A stretch of 64,000 bases of DNA from Cypionkella psychrotolerans (GCF_001294535.1 NZ_LGIC01000065.1:62001-126000), one strand, 5' to 3'. Counted from the first letter of the stretch, positions 54,645 through 64,000 are shown. Program-made: numbers and translations. The notes: generated from the letters alone by a model not told the origin.

Positions 54645-55579
54645 CGCAAATCTACAGCCGGGTGGCCCTGATCGGACTGGGCCTGATCGCCTCGTCGATG
54701 GCCCATGCGATGCGCGCCAACGGCCTTGCGGGGCAGATCGTTGGTCACGCCAAATCGGCTGAAACCCGCGCGACCGCCTTGGAACTGGGCCTGTGCGATC
54801 ATGTCTACGCCACTGCTGCCGAAGCCGTGCAGGGCGCTGATCTGGTCGTGCTTGCCGTGCCCGTGGGTGCTATGGCGGCGATTGCTGAAGAAATCGGCCC
54901 GCATCTTATGCCGGGTTGCACCGTCACCGATGTAGGCTCGGTCAAACAAGCCGTGATCGCCGCCGTCGCCCCCTATATCCCTGAAGGCGTTCAGTTTATT
55001 CCCGGCCACCCGATGGCAGGCACCGAATATTCCGGCCCGCGCTCGGGCTTTGCGACGCTGTTTCAAAACCGCTGGTGGCTGTTGACCCCGGCACCCGAAG
55101 TTGACCCTGCGGCCCTCGCACGCCTGCAATCTCTGCTGATCGGCATGGGGGCCAAGGTCAATTTGATGGACCCGCCGCATCATGATCAGGTCTTAGCCGT
55201 GGTCAGCCACACCCCACACCTGATCGCCTACACCATGGTGGGCGTCGCGGATCACCTCGCACAAGTGTCCAACTCTGAAGTCATCGAATATTCCGCCTCG
55301 GGTTTCCGCGATTTCACCCGGATCGCGGCATCGGACCCGACGATGTGGCGCGATGTATTCCTGACCAACAAAGACGCGGTGCTGGATATTCTGGGTCGCT
55401 TTGCCGAGGAATTGTTCGTGCTGCAACGCGCCATCCGTATGGGGGACGGCGATCATCTGCACGATTATTTCACCCGCACCCGTGCCATCCGTCGCGGCAT
55501 TATTGAGGCCGGGCAAGACACCTCCGCCCCCGATTTCGGTCGCGCCCCAGCTGCGGCAAAGCCCGCAGGCGAGGCCTAA
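54641..55579 (+). CDS. tyrC: Prephenate/arogenate dehydrogenase
   Basis: A 312-residue NAD(P)-dependent dehydrogenase of tyrosine synthesis. The Rossmann motif is [42 protein letters not shown] and the catalytic-region His follow, and [12 protein letters not shown] and [17 protein letters not shown] continue in the helical domain. It overlaps hisC by 4 bases, which supports use of HisC as the aromatic aminotransferase partner. Whether prephenate or arogenate is used is unknown. Confidence 0.93.
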   Translation: MTQIYSRVALIGLGLIASSMAHAMRANGLAGQIVGHAKSAETRATALELGLCDHVYATAAEAVQGADLVVLAVPVGAMAAIAEEIGPHLMPGCTVTDVGSVKQAVIAAVAPYIPEGVQFIPGHPMAGTEYSGPRSGFATLFQNRWWLLTPAPEVDPAALARLQSLLIGMGAKVNLMDPPHHDQVLAVVSHTPHLIAYTMVGVADHLAQVSNSEVIEYSASGFRDFTRIAASDPTMWRDVFLTNKDAVLDILGRFAEELFVLQRAIRMGDGDHLHDYFTRTRAIRRGIIEAGQDTSAPDFGRAPAAAKPAGEA

Positions 55580-55580
55580 C

Positions 55581-56438
55581 ATGCGGGCCATTGGCCCCCT
55601 CACACTGATCTTGGCGGTACTCGGTGGGATGGCGATGGCCGAGGCCCCGAAATCCTCCCCCCATCCCGCCCCACGCCCCACCGTTGTGCAACCCGAAACG
55701 CCTGTGGTCGCGCCCATCCTCCGCCCCCGGCATCGCCCAACCACACGCGCCGCCGAGCCGCAAACCACCGTGGAGCCAGCACGACAACAAGCCGCCCCAG
55801 AAATCGCAGCGGTTGCCCCGACGCTGCGACCCCGGCCTCGCCCCAAGGGATTGCAAGCTGAAGTCGAACAAGTGGCGATGGCCCAGTCCGAGCCGGAAGC
55901 CACCCCCACCCGAAAATCCCAAAAAGAATCCCGCAAAGGTTCGGTCTGCGGCGACCCTGCGATCCGCGGCCAGGAACTCCCCCCGGTCACCTCACGCACC
56001 AAAGGCTGTGGCATCGCCGAGCCCGTCCGCGTCACCGCCATCGACGGCATCCCGTTCAGCCAGCCCGCCACCATCGACTGCGACACCGCGCTCGCGCTGA
56101 AACGCTGGATGCGCGAAGGCATGGCCCCCGCCTTCGGCAACCGTGAGGTGGTGCAGTTGCACATCTTCGGCAGCTACATGTGCCGCAGCCGCAACAACGT
56201 GCGTGGGGCGAAAATCTCAGAACACGGGCGCGGAAAAGCCGTTGATATCGCTGGGTTTATCTTCTCAGATGGGAAAGAATGGACCGTGGCGCGCGATTAC
56301 AACAAACAAATCCGCCGCGCCCAGAAAGCCGCCTGCGGCATCTTCGGCACCACCCTCGGCCCTGGCTCCGACGGCTATCACGAAGACCATCTGCACTTTG
56401 ACACCGCAGAGCGGCGCGGTTCGGCCTACTGCCGATAA
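55581..56438 (+). CDS. Extensin-like C-terminal family protein
   Basis: A 285-residue exported protein with signal peptide (LTLILAVLGGMAMA), a Pro/Arg-rich linker (residues 22-125, repeats of RPRPRP-like type), and the extensin-like C-terminal domain from about 130. That domain has the metal-binding pattern SEHGRGKAVDI and YHEDHLHFD, related to the VanY/hedgehog-type peptidase fold, plus paired cysteines (SVCGDP, MCRSR, AYCR). It probably acts on cell wall peptides. The ATG is directly after the tyrC stop; the frame continuing upstream lies inside tyrC. Confidence 0.88.
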   Translation: MRAIGPLTLILAVLGGMAMAEAPKSSPHPAPRPTVVQPETPVVAPILRPRHRPTTRAAEPQTTVEPARQQAAPEIAAVAPTLRPRPRPKGLQAEVEQVAMAQSEPEATPTRKSQKESRKGSVCGDPAIRGQELPPVTSRTKGCGIAEPVRVTAIDGIPFSQPATIDCDTALALKRWMREGMAPAFGNREVVQLHIFGSYMCRSRNNVRGAKISEHGRGKAVDIAGFIFSDGKEWTVARDYNKQIRRAQKAACGIFGTTLGPGSDGYHEDHLHFDTAERRGSAYCR

Positions 56439-56439
56439 C

Positions 56440-57438
56440 CTAAGCCCCGCCCATATTCCGCATCCGGGGAGCAGGCCCCAACGGCAGCGGCCCCAGCACC
56501 ATGCCGCCATCCTTACAGATCAGCTTGATCTGCAAAATCTCCAAATCGCCGCCCTGCTGTGCCACAATCCCCAGCATCCGCTCCACCGTCGGCGCCACAT
56601 CCGGCTTCACCAGCCCCAAAGCCACCAAGATCGGCGGCAGCCGCTTCCAGCCTTCCACCCGCAACGCGATCTCGCCTTCCGCCAGCCCATCCGGCCCCGC
56701 CGTCAGCACCCCCTTGGCGGAAAACTTCAACGCTCCCCAACTCACCCGTGCATCCGCAATCTCCAGCGCCATCAGTTCAGGCCTGGATGTCACCGCATTG
56801 CGGTCCAGCGGCGCGGTCAGCACAGCATGACCATCCAGAAACACCTCATCCACAAGATCGGGCAAATCCGTCGCCGCCAAAGCCTGCAACACCGCAGCAT
56901 CCGGCGCAATCTCGGCCACCCGCAGACCCAGCCGATAGGTGTTGGCGCGGGTCACATCCTCGGCCATCGAAACCGTGGCGGTATTGATCCCCAGCGTCCA
57001 GCCCGCATCCGAGGTCAGCTTCACACCAGAAGCCTCACCCACCAACTCATTCAGCGCAAGCGCGGTCGAGGGATGCACCTGCACACTCGCCCGCAGTTTC
57101 TCAGAGCCAACCGTTACCACCTGATCCGGCAGCGTAATCACCTGACCCGAAGGCAAAGCCGCAATCACATGCCACGGCTTCCACGTCATCGCATAAACCT
57201 GCACAAACGGGCTGGAAACCTGCACGCCCTGCGCCGGATCAGCCAGCACCAGATCGGAAACCGTCAGATCAAAGCGGTTCGGGATGCCATGCACCTCCAC
57301 GCTGGAAGCGATCACCACCCCCGGCGGTTGCTGCGCAATCCACGCCTTGACCCCGCTTTCAATCTGCGACGCCCCCACCCACCAATAGCCGGTCCACGCC
57401 GCCGTAGCCGCCAGCACAATCCACAAAAGCGCGCGCAT
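56440..57438 (-). CDS. DUF2125 envelope protein
   Basis: A 332-residue protein with one N-terminal membrane anchor (LLWIVLAATAAWTGYWWVG) and a long beta-rich periplasmic region with repeats of VEVHGIPNRFDLTVSDLVL type, matching DUF2125, a family of alphaproteobacteria with no known function. It is convergent with the extensin-like gene (1 base between) and divergent from the ChaC-like gene (61 bases). Confidence 0.88.
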   Translation of the reverse strand: MRALLWIVLAATAAWTGYWWVGASQIESGVKAWIAQQPPGVVIASSVEVHGIPNRFDLTVSDLVLADPAQGVQVSSPFVQVYAMTWKPWHVIAALPSGQVITLPDQVVTVGSEKLRASVQVHPSTALALNELVGEASGVKLTSDAGWTLGINTATVSMAEDVTRANTYRLGLRVAEIAPDAAVLQALAATDLPDLVDEVFLDGHAVLTAPLDRNAVTSRPELMALEIADARVSWGALKFSAKGVLTAGPDGLAEGEIALRVEGWKRLPPILVALGLVKPDVAPTVERMLGIVAQQGGDLEILQIKLICKDGGMVLGPLPLGPAPRMRNMGGA

Positions 57439-57499
57439 CCTCGCCCCTTTTCTTTGCTTTGCCCAATGCTTACACCTAAGCCGAACAGAGGGATAGCCA

Positions 57500-58048
57500 A
57501 TGCCAGACAGCCAAGAAATACCAGAACCGCTTTGGGTCTTCGGCTATGGCTCGCTGATCTGGAACCCGGATTTCCCCGTCGCCGAGCGCCAAATCGCCCG
57601 CGCCACCGATTGGCACCGCAGCTTTTGTATGCGCTCGATCCACCATCGCGGCAGCGTCGAAAGCCCTGGCCTCGTCCTCGCGCTTGATCACGCGCCGGGT
57701 GCTGTTTGCGACGGCGTCGCCTTCCGCGTCACGCCGGGGGCCGAGGTGGAAACCCTGCAAGCCTTGCGCGGCCGCGAGCTGATTTCCTCGGCCTATTTAG
57801 AAACCACTCTGCCGCTCACCCTGTCAGATGGTCGCATTATCATTGCCTTAGCCTATGTGATCGACCCCGATCATGACCAATATTGCGGCAACCTGCCCTT
57901 GGCAGAACAAGCCCAGATCATCGCCCATGCCACAGGCGGGCGCGGCCGCAACCGCGACTATCTGTTTGCCACCGCCGATCATCTCGCCGAGCTTGGCATT
58001 GCCGACCCCGATTTGGCATGGCTTTCCACACAAGTTCGCAAACTCTAA
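57500..58048 (+). CDS. Gamma-glutamylcyclotransferase (ChaC-like)
   Basis: A 182-residue enzyme that releases 5-oxoproline from glutathione or gamma-glutamyl peptides. The ChaC motif VFGYGSLIWNPDF is at the N-terminus, followed by RATDWHRSFCMRSI and the catalytic-type Glu in RGRELISSAYLETTLP region. Length fits ChaC/GGCT. It lies upstream of the motor-like pair by 72 bases with no promoter that I can define. Confidence 0.9.
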   Translation: MPDSQEIPEPLWVFGYGSLIWNPDFPVAERQIARATDWHRSFCMRSIHHRGSVESPGLVLALDHAPGAVCDGVAFRVTPGAEVETLQALRGRELISSAYLETTLPLTLSDGRIIIALAYVIDPDHDQYCGNLPLAEQAQIIAHATGGRGRNRDYLFATADHLAELGIADPDLAWLSTQVRKL

Positions 58049-58120
58049 GGGTTTTACTTGGCACAGGCCCGCCGCCTGCTATGCTTAACCCCAGCAGAAC
58101 AGCCGGGCGGAACCGACGCG

Positions 58121-59314
58121 ATGGACATTTCCAAGGCCGAGCAGTCGACCTTCTTCAGCCAACCCATTCGCCAGATCGTCACCATGCTTGTGGCCGTCGC
58201 ACTTGTTTGCGCGGGGGCGTGGCTGATCCACCGCACCGTGTTGGGCATCATCGACACCAACCCGCTGCTCAATGGCTTCATCATCCTGGTCTTCGCTTTG
58301 GGCGTCGTGACCTGCTTCTGGCAGGTCTTCACCCTCGTGCAATCGGTGTCGTGGATTGAGCGTTTCGTGCGCCACGACACCGGCTATGAAGACGCCGCCG
58401 CACCGCGCCTTCTCGCGCCCTTGGCGCAGCTGTTGCGCACCCGTGGCGCGCGGATGCAAATTTCCTCCTCCGCCTCGCGCTCGATTTTGGAATCGGTGGA
58501 AACCCGGATTGAGGAAGCCCGTGACATCACGCGCTACCTGATCAACCTATTGGTTTTCCTCGGTCTTCTCGGCACCTTCTACGGCCTTGCCACCACCGTC
58601 CCCGCCATCGTCGAAACCATCCGCTCGCTCGCACCACAGCAGGGCGAATCCGGGATGGAGGTGTTCAGTAAGCTGATGAAGGGCTTGGAAAGCCAACTCG
58701 GCGGCATGGGCACCGCGTTTTCCTCGTCGCTTTTGGGCCTCGCCGGATCGCTGGTCGTTGGCCTGCTGGAACTGTTCGCCAACCACGGCCAGAACCGTTT
58801 CGCGCGCGAATTGGAAGAATGGCTGTCCTCGATCACCCGCGTCGGCTTCTCCAGTGGCGATGCCGAGGGCGGCGAGGCGGGCGTTACCTCTGCCGTGCTG
58901 GATCATCTGGCCGAGCAAATCGAAGTGATGCAAAGCCTGTTCGCGCAGGTCGAGGCCAACCGCTCCGGCGTCGAGCAAGGCCTCGCGGGGTTAGAGCAGG
59001 GGCTTGGCGACTTGACCGGAGTTGTCGCCCAACTAACCGAGAAAATCGCTGCCGAAAGCGGCCAGACCGCAGCGCTCAACCGCATCGCCGAAGGCCAAGA
59101 ACGCCTGATCGCCGCCCTCACCGGAGCCGAAGGTGGCGCCCATTCCGACGCTGAAAGCCGGATGCGCCTGCGCTCAATCGACGTGCAACTGCTGCGTATC
59201 CTCGAGGAAATCTCCGCTGGTCGCCAAGAAAGCCTCGCCGATCTGCGCGGCGACATCTCGGCGCTGACCGCCTCCGTCCGCCAGTTGGCGCGCGGCATCC
59301 CCGCGCGGGGCTAA
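58121..59314 (+). CDS. MotA/TolQ/ExbB-like proton channel protein
   Basis: A 397-residue inner-membrane protein. Two N-terminal segments (residues about 18-40 and 48-68) precede a helix pair with the family signatures LVFLGLLGTFYGLATTVPAI and MGTAFSSSLLGLAGSLVVGLLEL, the channel helices of MotA/TolQ/ExbB. After these comes a C-terminal cytoplasmic helical tail (residues about 265-397; QVEANRSGVEQGLAGLEQGL), longer than ExbB's. With the next gene it makes a complete motor-type pair. ATG 58121 is chosen by the membrane topology; ribosome binding site is weak. Confidence 0.85.
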   Translation: MDISKAEQSTFFSQPIRQIVTMLVAVALVCAGAWLIHRTVLGIIDTNPLLNGFIILVFALGVVTCFWQVFTLVQSVSWIERFVRHDTGYEDAAAPRLLAPLAQLLRTRGARMQISSSASRSILESVETRIEEARDITRYLINLLVFLGLLGTFYGLATTVPAIVETIRSLAPQQGESGMEVFSKLMKGLESQLGGMGTAFSSSLLGLAGSLVVGLLELFANHGQNRFARELEEWLSSITRVGFSSGDAEGGEAGVTSAVLDHLAEQIEVMQSLFAQVEANRSGVEQGLAGLEQGLGDLTGVVAQLTEKIAAESGQTAALNRIAEGQERLIAALTGAEGGAHSDAESRMRLRSIDVQLLRILEEISAGRQESLADLRGDISALTASVRQLARGIPARG

Positions 59315-59317
59315 GCC

Positions 59318-60931
59318 ATGGCTTTACGCCGCAAACGCGATTCCGCGATGATCTGGCCCGGCTTTGTCGACGCCGTCACCACGCTGTTGATGGTGCTGAT
59401 GTTCGTCCTCACCATCTTCACCGTGATGCAATCGGTGTTGCGCGACACCATAACCACCCAATCGACCGAACTCGACAGCCTCACCGCGCAAATTGCGGGC
59501 CTTGCCGATGCCTTGGGGCTGGAAAGGCAAAAGGTCAGTGATTTGCAGGGTGAAGTCGGCACGCTCAGCTCCGATCTGACCGCAGCCCAGACCAAAGGCG
59601 AGCAACAGTCCGCGCTGATCGCCACCCTCACCGGGCAAATTGCGACCAAAGAAGGTGAAATCGCCGCCGCCCAAACCCGCATCACCAGTTTTGAAGCCCA
59701 AGTCGCCTCGCTTCTCTCCGAACGCGACGCCGCACGCGGGCAGGCGACCGCCTTGACCGCCGAAGTTGCCGATTTACAAGCCAAAGGCGCGAAACTTCTG
59801 ACCGAAAAGCAGGCCCTCGACCTCGCCCTCGCCAAAGCCCGCACCGAGATCGACGCCAGCGCGGAGGCCGCCCGCCTCGCCGCCGCCCGGCGTGAAGCCT
59901 TGGAAACTTTGGTGGCCGATCTGAAAGCAAAGGGTGACGCCAGCGCCGCCGACCTCAAAGCCGCCCAAACCAAAATCACCGAGGCCGAAGCCACGCGTCT
60001 GGTCGATGCCGCAGCCCTCGCCGCCCTGCGCGACAAGCTGAAAAATTCGGATGCCGAACTGACCGCGATGACCTTGGCGCTGGAAGATCAACGCAAAAAG
60101 GCTGAAGACACCCTCACGCTTCTGGCCGCTGCCAACACCAAGGCCGCGCAATCGGCAACCGCAGGCGACAAAAACGCCACCCTGCTTGCCGTGGCTCAGC
60201 AAGCCCTGACCGCCGAGCAAGCCAAATCCGTTGAGTCCGCCCGCAAGACCGAGGTGCTCAACCAGCAAATCGCCGCCCTTCGTGTCCAACTGGGCGAGTT
60301 GCAGGGGCTGCTTGATGCCTCCGCTGCCGTGGATTCCATCAATAAGGTGCAGATCGAAGCCTTAGGCAGCCAGTTGAACGCGGCTTTGGCGCAGGTCGCC
60401 TCCGAGCAGAAGAAGCGTGCCGAAATGGAAGCGGCCGAGCGGCTGCGACTAGAAGCCGAGAATGCCGATCTTGCGAAATTCCGCTCCGAATTCTTCGGCC
60501 AGCTTTCGCAGCTTTTGGCGGGGCGTGAAGGCGTGCGGGTTGTTGGCGACAGGTTCGTGTTCTCGTCCGAGGTTCTGTTCAACCCCGGCTCGGCCGATCT
60601 GGCGCCCGAGGGGCAGGCTCAGATCGCCGATGTGGTGAAGATTTTGGATGAGGTGGCGGGGAAAATTCCGCCGGGGATCGACTGGATCATCCGGGTGGAT
60701 GGTCACACCGATGACGTGCCGTTGTCGGGGACGGGGGCGTTCAAGGATAACTGGCAGCTGAGCCAAGCCCGGGCTTTGTCGGTGGTGCGCTTCATGCAGG
60801 ACAATCTGGGCTTCCCGCCGCAGAGGTTGGCCGCGACCGGGTTTGGCGAGTATCAGCCCGTGGCTACTGGGGACAGTCCGCAGGCGAGGGCGCAAAATCG
60901 GCGGATTGAGTTGAAGCTGACCGAAAGGTAG
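59318..60931 (+). CDS. MotB/OmpA-like protein with long coiled coil
   Basis: A 537-residue protein. A single N-terminal membrane helix, GFVDAVTTLLMVLMFVLTIF, holds an Asp at residue 18 in the place of the proton-carrying Asp of MotB/ExbD. Residues about 40-390 are almost continuous Ala/Glu/Lys-rich heptads (coiled coil), and the C-terminus (residues about 400-537) is an OmpA-like peptidoglycan-binding domain (VDGHTDDVPLS, NWQLSQARALSVVRF, QNRRIELKL). It starts 3 bases after the channel gene. So it resembles a stator anchored to the cell wall through an unusually long rod. Function unknown. Confidence 0.88.
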   Translation: MALRRKRDSAMIWPGFVDAVTTLLMVLMFVLTIFTVMQSVLRDTITTQSTELDSLTAQIAGLADALGLERQKVSDLQGEVGTLSSDLTAAQTKGEQQSALIATLTGQIATKEGEIAAAQTRITSFEAQVASLLSERDAARGQATALTAEVADLQAKGAKLLTEKQALDLALAKARTEIDASAEAARLAAARREALETLVADLKAKGDASAADLKAAQTKITEAEATRLVDAAALAALRDKLKNSDAELTAMTLALEDQRKKAEDTLTLLAAANTKAAQSATAGDKNATLLAVAQQALTAEQAKSVESARKTEVLNQQIAALRVQLGELQGLLDASAAVDSINKVQIEALGSQLNAALAQVASEQKKRAEMEAAERLRLEAENADLAKFRSEFFGQLSQLLAGREGVRVVGDRFVFSSEVLFNPGSADLAPEGQAQIADVVKILDEVAGKIPPGIDWIIRVDGHTDDVPLSGTGAFKDNWQLSQARALSVVRFMQDNLGFPPQRLAATGFGEYQPVATGDSPQARAQNRRIELKLTER

Positions 60932-61004
60932 TGTCCGCGCGTGGACAGGGCCGAGGTTTCTATAAAATCAAAGGGTTAAATGGTGGGCGCTCATCATTTC
61001 TTAA

Positions 61005-61940
61005 CTACTGACCCACAGTAATCTCGATCTGCTCACGCCCCAATTCCACCCCGCTGCGCTGCAAAATCGCCTCACCCTGATAGCGGCCTGCTGGCCATTC
61101 CGCCGCTTTCAGCTTCCGCCCGACAGCCCGAAACGCCTGCGCTTGCGGTTTCTCGATCACAGAACGCTCAGTCAGAAGCTCGCCCTCAGGCCCGGTCAGC
61201 CGGAACAAAACTGCATCCCCCGCTTGCAGACCGAACAGATAGGCCCAGACCACCAAAGCAGGCGCATCGCCGGGAAGGGCAGGGCTGGCAAGCCCGGCCT
61301 TGATCGCCGGATAGTCGGGAATGGCGGCGCTGATGCCAAGGCTGAGCATCCCGCCGGGCTGGTAAGCCAGCGGATGATCCCAAAGTTCGGGGCCGGGGGG
61401 GCCGCAACTGGTCAGGCTGTCCGGCGCGAAGGGGTCAAGTTCGACGCCGTTATGGCGCACCGAGAGATGCAGATGCGGAAAGGCCGCCATACCGGATTGG
61501 CCGATCTGGCCCAGCACCGTGCCGGGCACAACCGCATCGCCGACGCGCACCCGCACAGAGCCTTGTTTCATATGGCAATATTGGGTTTCCCAGCCGCCGC
61601 CGTGATCGACGAGCACGCCGTTACCGCACTCACGATCCGCCACTGGGGCTGCGAAATCGGCCACGCCATCGCGCAGGCCCTTCACCGTGCCAGCACCCGT
61701 TGCCAGCACATCAACGCCCGCAAACATCGCCGCGCGAGAGGTTAGGGCGATATCCGTGCCGTCATGGCCCTGATACGACAGCGGCCCGCAGGTGAAATCT
61801 TGCGCGCCCGGTCCGGGGTCGTGATCGACATATTGTTGGATATAGCAGGTATCGCCTAAGCGACAGTCAACCGGGAACGCTAATTCAAAGGCCCCCGCCG
61901 GGAAGGCGAGGGCCATTGAAAAGGTTAAAGTCTTGATCAT
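61005..61940 (-). CDS. M23 family metallopeptidase (LytM domain)
   Basis: A 311-residue secreted protein: signal peptide [18 protein letters not shown], then the M23 fold with QGHDGTDIAL (zinc His and Asp), the strand VLVDHGGGWETQYCHM and HLHLSVRHNG (zinc HxH). The zinc ligands are all present, so it may be an active peptidoglycan endopeptidase. A beta-rich C-terminal domain of about 100 residues (LLTERSVIEKPQAQAF) follows. The ATG overlaps the clpA stop by 4 bases, unusual company for a housekeeping chaperone gene. Confidence 0.9.
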   Translation of the reverse strand: MIKTLTFSMALAFPAGAFELAFPVDCRLGDTCYIQQYVDHDPGPGAQDFTCGPLSYQGHDGTDIALTSRAAMFAGVDVLATGAGTVKGLRDGVADFAAPVADRECGNGVLVDHGGGWETQYCHMKQGSVRVRVGDAVVPGTVLGQIGQSGMAAFPHLHLSVRHNGVELDPFAPDSLTSCGPPGPELWDHPLAYQPGGMLSLGISAAIPDYPAIKAGLASPALPGDAPALVVWAYLFGLQAGDAVLFRLTGPEGELLTERSVIEKPQAQAFRAVGRKLKAAEWPAGRYQGEAILQRSGVELGREQIEITVGQ

Positions 61941-64000
61941 TCCGCCGTAAGCAGGGGCGGTTTTTGCCCGGTCAGGCGGGCCTTTTGCGGTTCCTCAAAA
62001 GTCAAAGCCAGTTCGCCGTCTTTGACATGGACATGCACCAGACCGCCTTTGGTCAGCTTGCCGAACAACAACTCCTCAGCCAAAGGTTTCTTGATGTATT
62101 CCTGAATCACCCGGCCCAGAGGCCGCGCGCCCATTTTGTCATCATAGCCCTTGTCGCCCAGCCAAGCGGCGGCTTCGGGGGTCAGGTCAATATGGACGTT
62201 GCGATCCATCAGTTGCGCCTCAAGTTGCAGCACAAATTTGGTCACCACTTCCATGATCACCTCTTTGCCCAAGCGCGCGAAGCTGATCACGGCATCCAGA
62301 CGGTTGCGGAATTCGGGCGTGAACATCCGCTCGATCGCCGCAGTGTCTTCGCCAGTCCGCGCCGCCCGGCCAAAGCCGATCGCCTCTTTCGACTGCTCCA
62401 TAGCGCCTGCGTTCGAGGTCATGATCAGGATCACGTTGCGGAAATCCACTGTCCGGCCATTGTGGTCGGTCAGCTTGCCGTGGTCCATCACCTGCAGCAG
62501 GATGTTGTAGACATCCGGGTGCGCCTTTTCCATCTCATCCAGCAACAGCACGCAATGCGGGTCTTGATCGACGCCATCGGTCAACATACCGCCTTGATCA
62601 AAGCCGACATAACCCGGAGGTGCGCCGATCAAACGGCTAACGGCATGTTTCTCCATGTATTCTGACATGTCGAACCGCAGCAGCTTAACGCCCAAGGACG
62701 ATGCCAACTGTTTGGCAACTTCGGTTTTGCCCACACCTGTGGGCCCTGCGAACAGGTAGTTGCCGATGGGTTTTTCCGGCTCGCGCAGGCCCGCGCGGGC
62801 GAGTTTGATCGCCGAGCACAAAGCCTCAACCGCCTTGTCCTGCCCGAACACCACGCGTTTCAGGGTTTTTTCCAGATCGCGCAGGGTTTCGGCATCGTCT
62901 TTCGACACGGTTTTCGCCGGGATGCGGGCGATTTTGGCAACCACAGCCTCAATCTCTTTTACGCCCAGACTTTTGCGCTTTTTCGAATCCGCCAGCAGAT
63001 GCTGCGCCGCCCCGGCTTCGTCGATCACGTCAATCGCCGAATCTGGCAGTTTGCGGTCGTGGATATAGCGCGCCGCCAGTTCCACCGCCGATTTGATCGC
63101 ATCATTGGTGTAGCGCAGGTCGTGGTGTTCTTCGAAATGCGGCTTCAGACCCATCAGGATCTTGATCGCATCCGGCACAGACGGTTCATTCACGTCGATC
63201 TTCTGGAAGCGCCGGGCAAGCGCGCGGTCTTTCTCAAAATGCTGACGGAATTCTTTGTAGGTCGTGGAGCCCATGCAGCGCAGCTTGCCGCCAGCCAAAG
63301 CCGGTTTCAGAAGGTTAGAGGCGTCCATTGCCCCGCCAGAGGTGGCCCCCGCGCCGATCACGGTATGGATCTCGTCGATGAACAGAATCGCGTCGGGGTG
63401 ATCTTCCATTTCCTTGACGACCGCTTTCAGGCGTTCTTCAAAGTCACCACGATAGCGGGTGCCTGCCAGCAATGCGCCCATATCAAGGCTGTAGATCGTG
63501 GCATGCGCCAAAATCTCAGGCGTTTGTTTATCCACGATTTTCTTCGCCAAACCTTCGGCAATCGCGGTTTTACCCACGCCCGGATCACCGACCAGCAGCG
63601 GGTTGTTCTTGCGCCGACGGCAGAGCACCTGAATGGCGCGTTCCACCTCATCTTCCCGCCCGATCAGCGGGTCGACATCGCCCTTCATAGCCTTGACGTT
63701 CAGATCCACGCAGTATTTCGACAGCGCGGATTCCTTGGCCTCGCCAGCCTCGGCCTTGGGCGTCTCATGGTGGTGTTCTTCGGCCCCGCTCACCGGGCGG
63801 GCCTCGCCATAAGACGGGTCTTTGGCGACGCCGTGTGCTATGAAATTCACCGCGTCATAGCGGGTCATATCCTGTTCTTGCAGGAAATAGGCGGCGTTGG
63901 ATTCGCGCTCGGCGAAGATTGCGACCAGAACATTGGCCCCGGTGACTTCGGTGCGACCCGAGCTTTGCACATGGATCGCCGCGCGCTGGATCACGCGCTG
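61937..64000 (-). CDS. clpA: ATP-dependent Clp protease ATP-binding subunit ClpA (5' part outside the window)
   Basis: 687 residues are visible; the first roughly 80-90 are beyond the right edge, since the frame is open at base 64000. Visible features: rest of the N-domain ([32 protein letters not shown]), first AAA+ module ([29 protein letters not shown]), and second ([32 protein letters not shown]). There is no ClpB-type long middle domain, which fits ClpA. ClpA feeds substrates to ClpP. clpS, usually next to clpA, would lie upstream out of view. Confidence 0.96.
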   Translation of the reverse strand, partial: QRVIQRAAIHVQSSGRTEVTGANVLVAIFAERESNAAYFLQEQDMTRYDAVNFIAHGVAKDPSYGEARPVSGAEEHHHETPKAEAGEAKESALSKYCVDLNVKAMKGDVDPLIGREDEVERAIQVLCRRRKNNPLLVGDPGVGKTAIAEGLAKKIVDKQTPEILAHATIYSLDMGALLAGTRYRGDFEERLKAVVKEMEDHPDAILFIDEIHTVIGAGATSGGAMDASNLLKPALAGGKLRCMGSTTYKEFRQHFEKDRALARRFQKIDVNEPSVPDAIKILMGLKPHFEEHHDLRYTNDAIKSAVELAARYIHDRKLPDSAIDVIDEAGAAQHLLADSKKRKSLGVKEIEAVVAKIARIPAKTVSKDDAETLRDLEKTLKRVVFGQDKAVEALCSAIKLARAGLREPEKPIGNYLFAGPTGVGKTEVAKQLASSLGVKLLRFDMSEYMEKHAVSRLIGAPPGYVGFDQGGMLTDGVDQDPHCVLLLDEMEKAHPDVYNILLQVMDHGKLTDHNGRTVDFRNVILIMTSNAGAMEQSKEAIGFGRAARTGEDTAAIERMFTPEFRNRLDAVISFARLGKEVIMEVVTKFVLQLEAQLMDRNVHIDLTPEAAAWLGDKGYDDKMGARPLGRVIQEYIKKPLAEELLFGKLTKGGLVHVHVKDGELALTFEEPQKARLTGQKPPLLTAE

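Noticed and set aside
56143-57687. 514-codon plus-strand frame over extensin, DUF2125 and ChaC-like genes
   Set aside because: It crosses three well supported genes and reads as His/Pro/Arg-rich low-complexity sequence typical of a shadow frame.
58121-60931. Zorya anti-phage system
   Set aside because: The ZorA/ZorB-like architecture is present, but there is no adjacent ZorC, ZorD helicase or ZorE nuclease; neighbours are core genes.

Overview
The window is a chromosomal segment of an alphaproteobacterium of the Rhodobacteraceae (Rhodobacter/Pseudorhodobacter-like; the genus cannot be fixed from sequence alone). Supporting signs are high GC, a tRNA-His without the extra 5' G, an alphaproteobacterial-type LexA box (GTTC-N7-GTTC), a CtrA-type box, an FNR-type box near the aa3 oxidase gene, an LdtR-type MarR regulator, a RibBX-type riboflavin enzyme, homospermidine synthase and many small families typical of this group (DUF2125, DUF2244, DUF6324, MmcB). 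Most of the window is ordinary, densely packed core genome with many 4-base ATGA overlaps.

Layout. 1-2951 (minus): DUF488, nitronate monooxygenase, 5-formyl-THF cyclo-ligase, a DCC-family thiol protein, a 56-residue small ORF and an exported protein cut by the left edge. 3124-7832: MATE exporter, an aspC-glyoxalase-hypothetical operon, an XRE regulator translationally coupled to sdhE, and an LdtR-type regulator. 7855-12438 (minus): capsule export/initiation operon kpsS - wza/kpsD-like - kpsC, with a terminator-shaped hairpin inside the first codons of kpsC. 12598-16020: riboflavin operon ribE - hypothetical - ribBX - ribH - nusB. 16115-18652: META-domain lipoprotein, DUF481 outer-membrane protein, a non-coding stretch with nested hairpins, and mmcB behind a LexA box. 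18755-31785: tRNA-His, tex, ubiH-like, a HAD nucleotidase, a GntR regulator, a GspE-N/GT2 glycosyltransferase behind a CtrA-type box, carA, yqeY, two glyoxalase-fold proteins, DUF2244, ctaD and lipB.

31914-34699 is the disturbed part: tRNA-Leu(GAG) enclosed by a perfect 14-bp inverted repeat, then an RTX-repeat/Hint-domain gene broken by two frameshifts and by a truncated, itself decayed IS3-family element. An intact Hint-domain protein lies at 49555, and the same 13-bp dyad with compensatory end bases precedes both genes.

35060-40633 is a polyamine-type ABC transporter (ATPase, binding protein, two permeases, one with a large periplasmic insertion) plus an agmatinase-like ureohydrolase. 40686-47045 (minus) is a seven-gene run: SPOR lipoprotein, dacC-type carboxypeptidase, tmk, holB, tatD, PhnP-like hydrolase, AEC carrier. 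47205-60931 holds a class II deacetylase, LpxR-like lipid A protein, Hint protein, rpsD, a UPF0114 membrane protein, homospermidine synthase, hisC-tyrC-extensin operon, DUF2125, a ChaC-like cyclotransferase, and a MotA/ExbB-like plus MotB/OmpA-like pair with a very long coiled coil. The right edge holds an M23 peptidase coupled to clpA, whose first codons lie outside the window.

The most interesting leads are the ExbB/OmpA ion-driven motor pair of unknown function, the shared dyad in front of both Hint genes, the attenuator-like hairpin in kpsC, the hairpin-rich non-coding stretch at 17786-17857, and the CtrA-linked glycosyltransferase. I see no CRISPR array, prophage, replication origin or rRNA operon.
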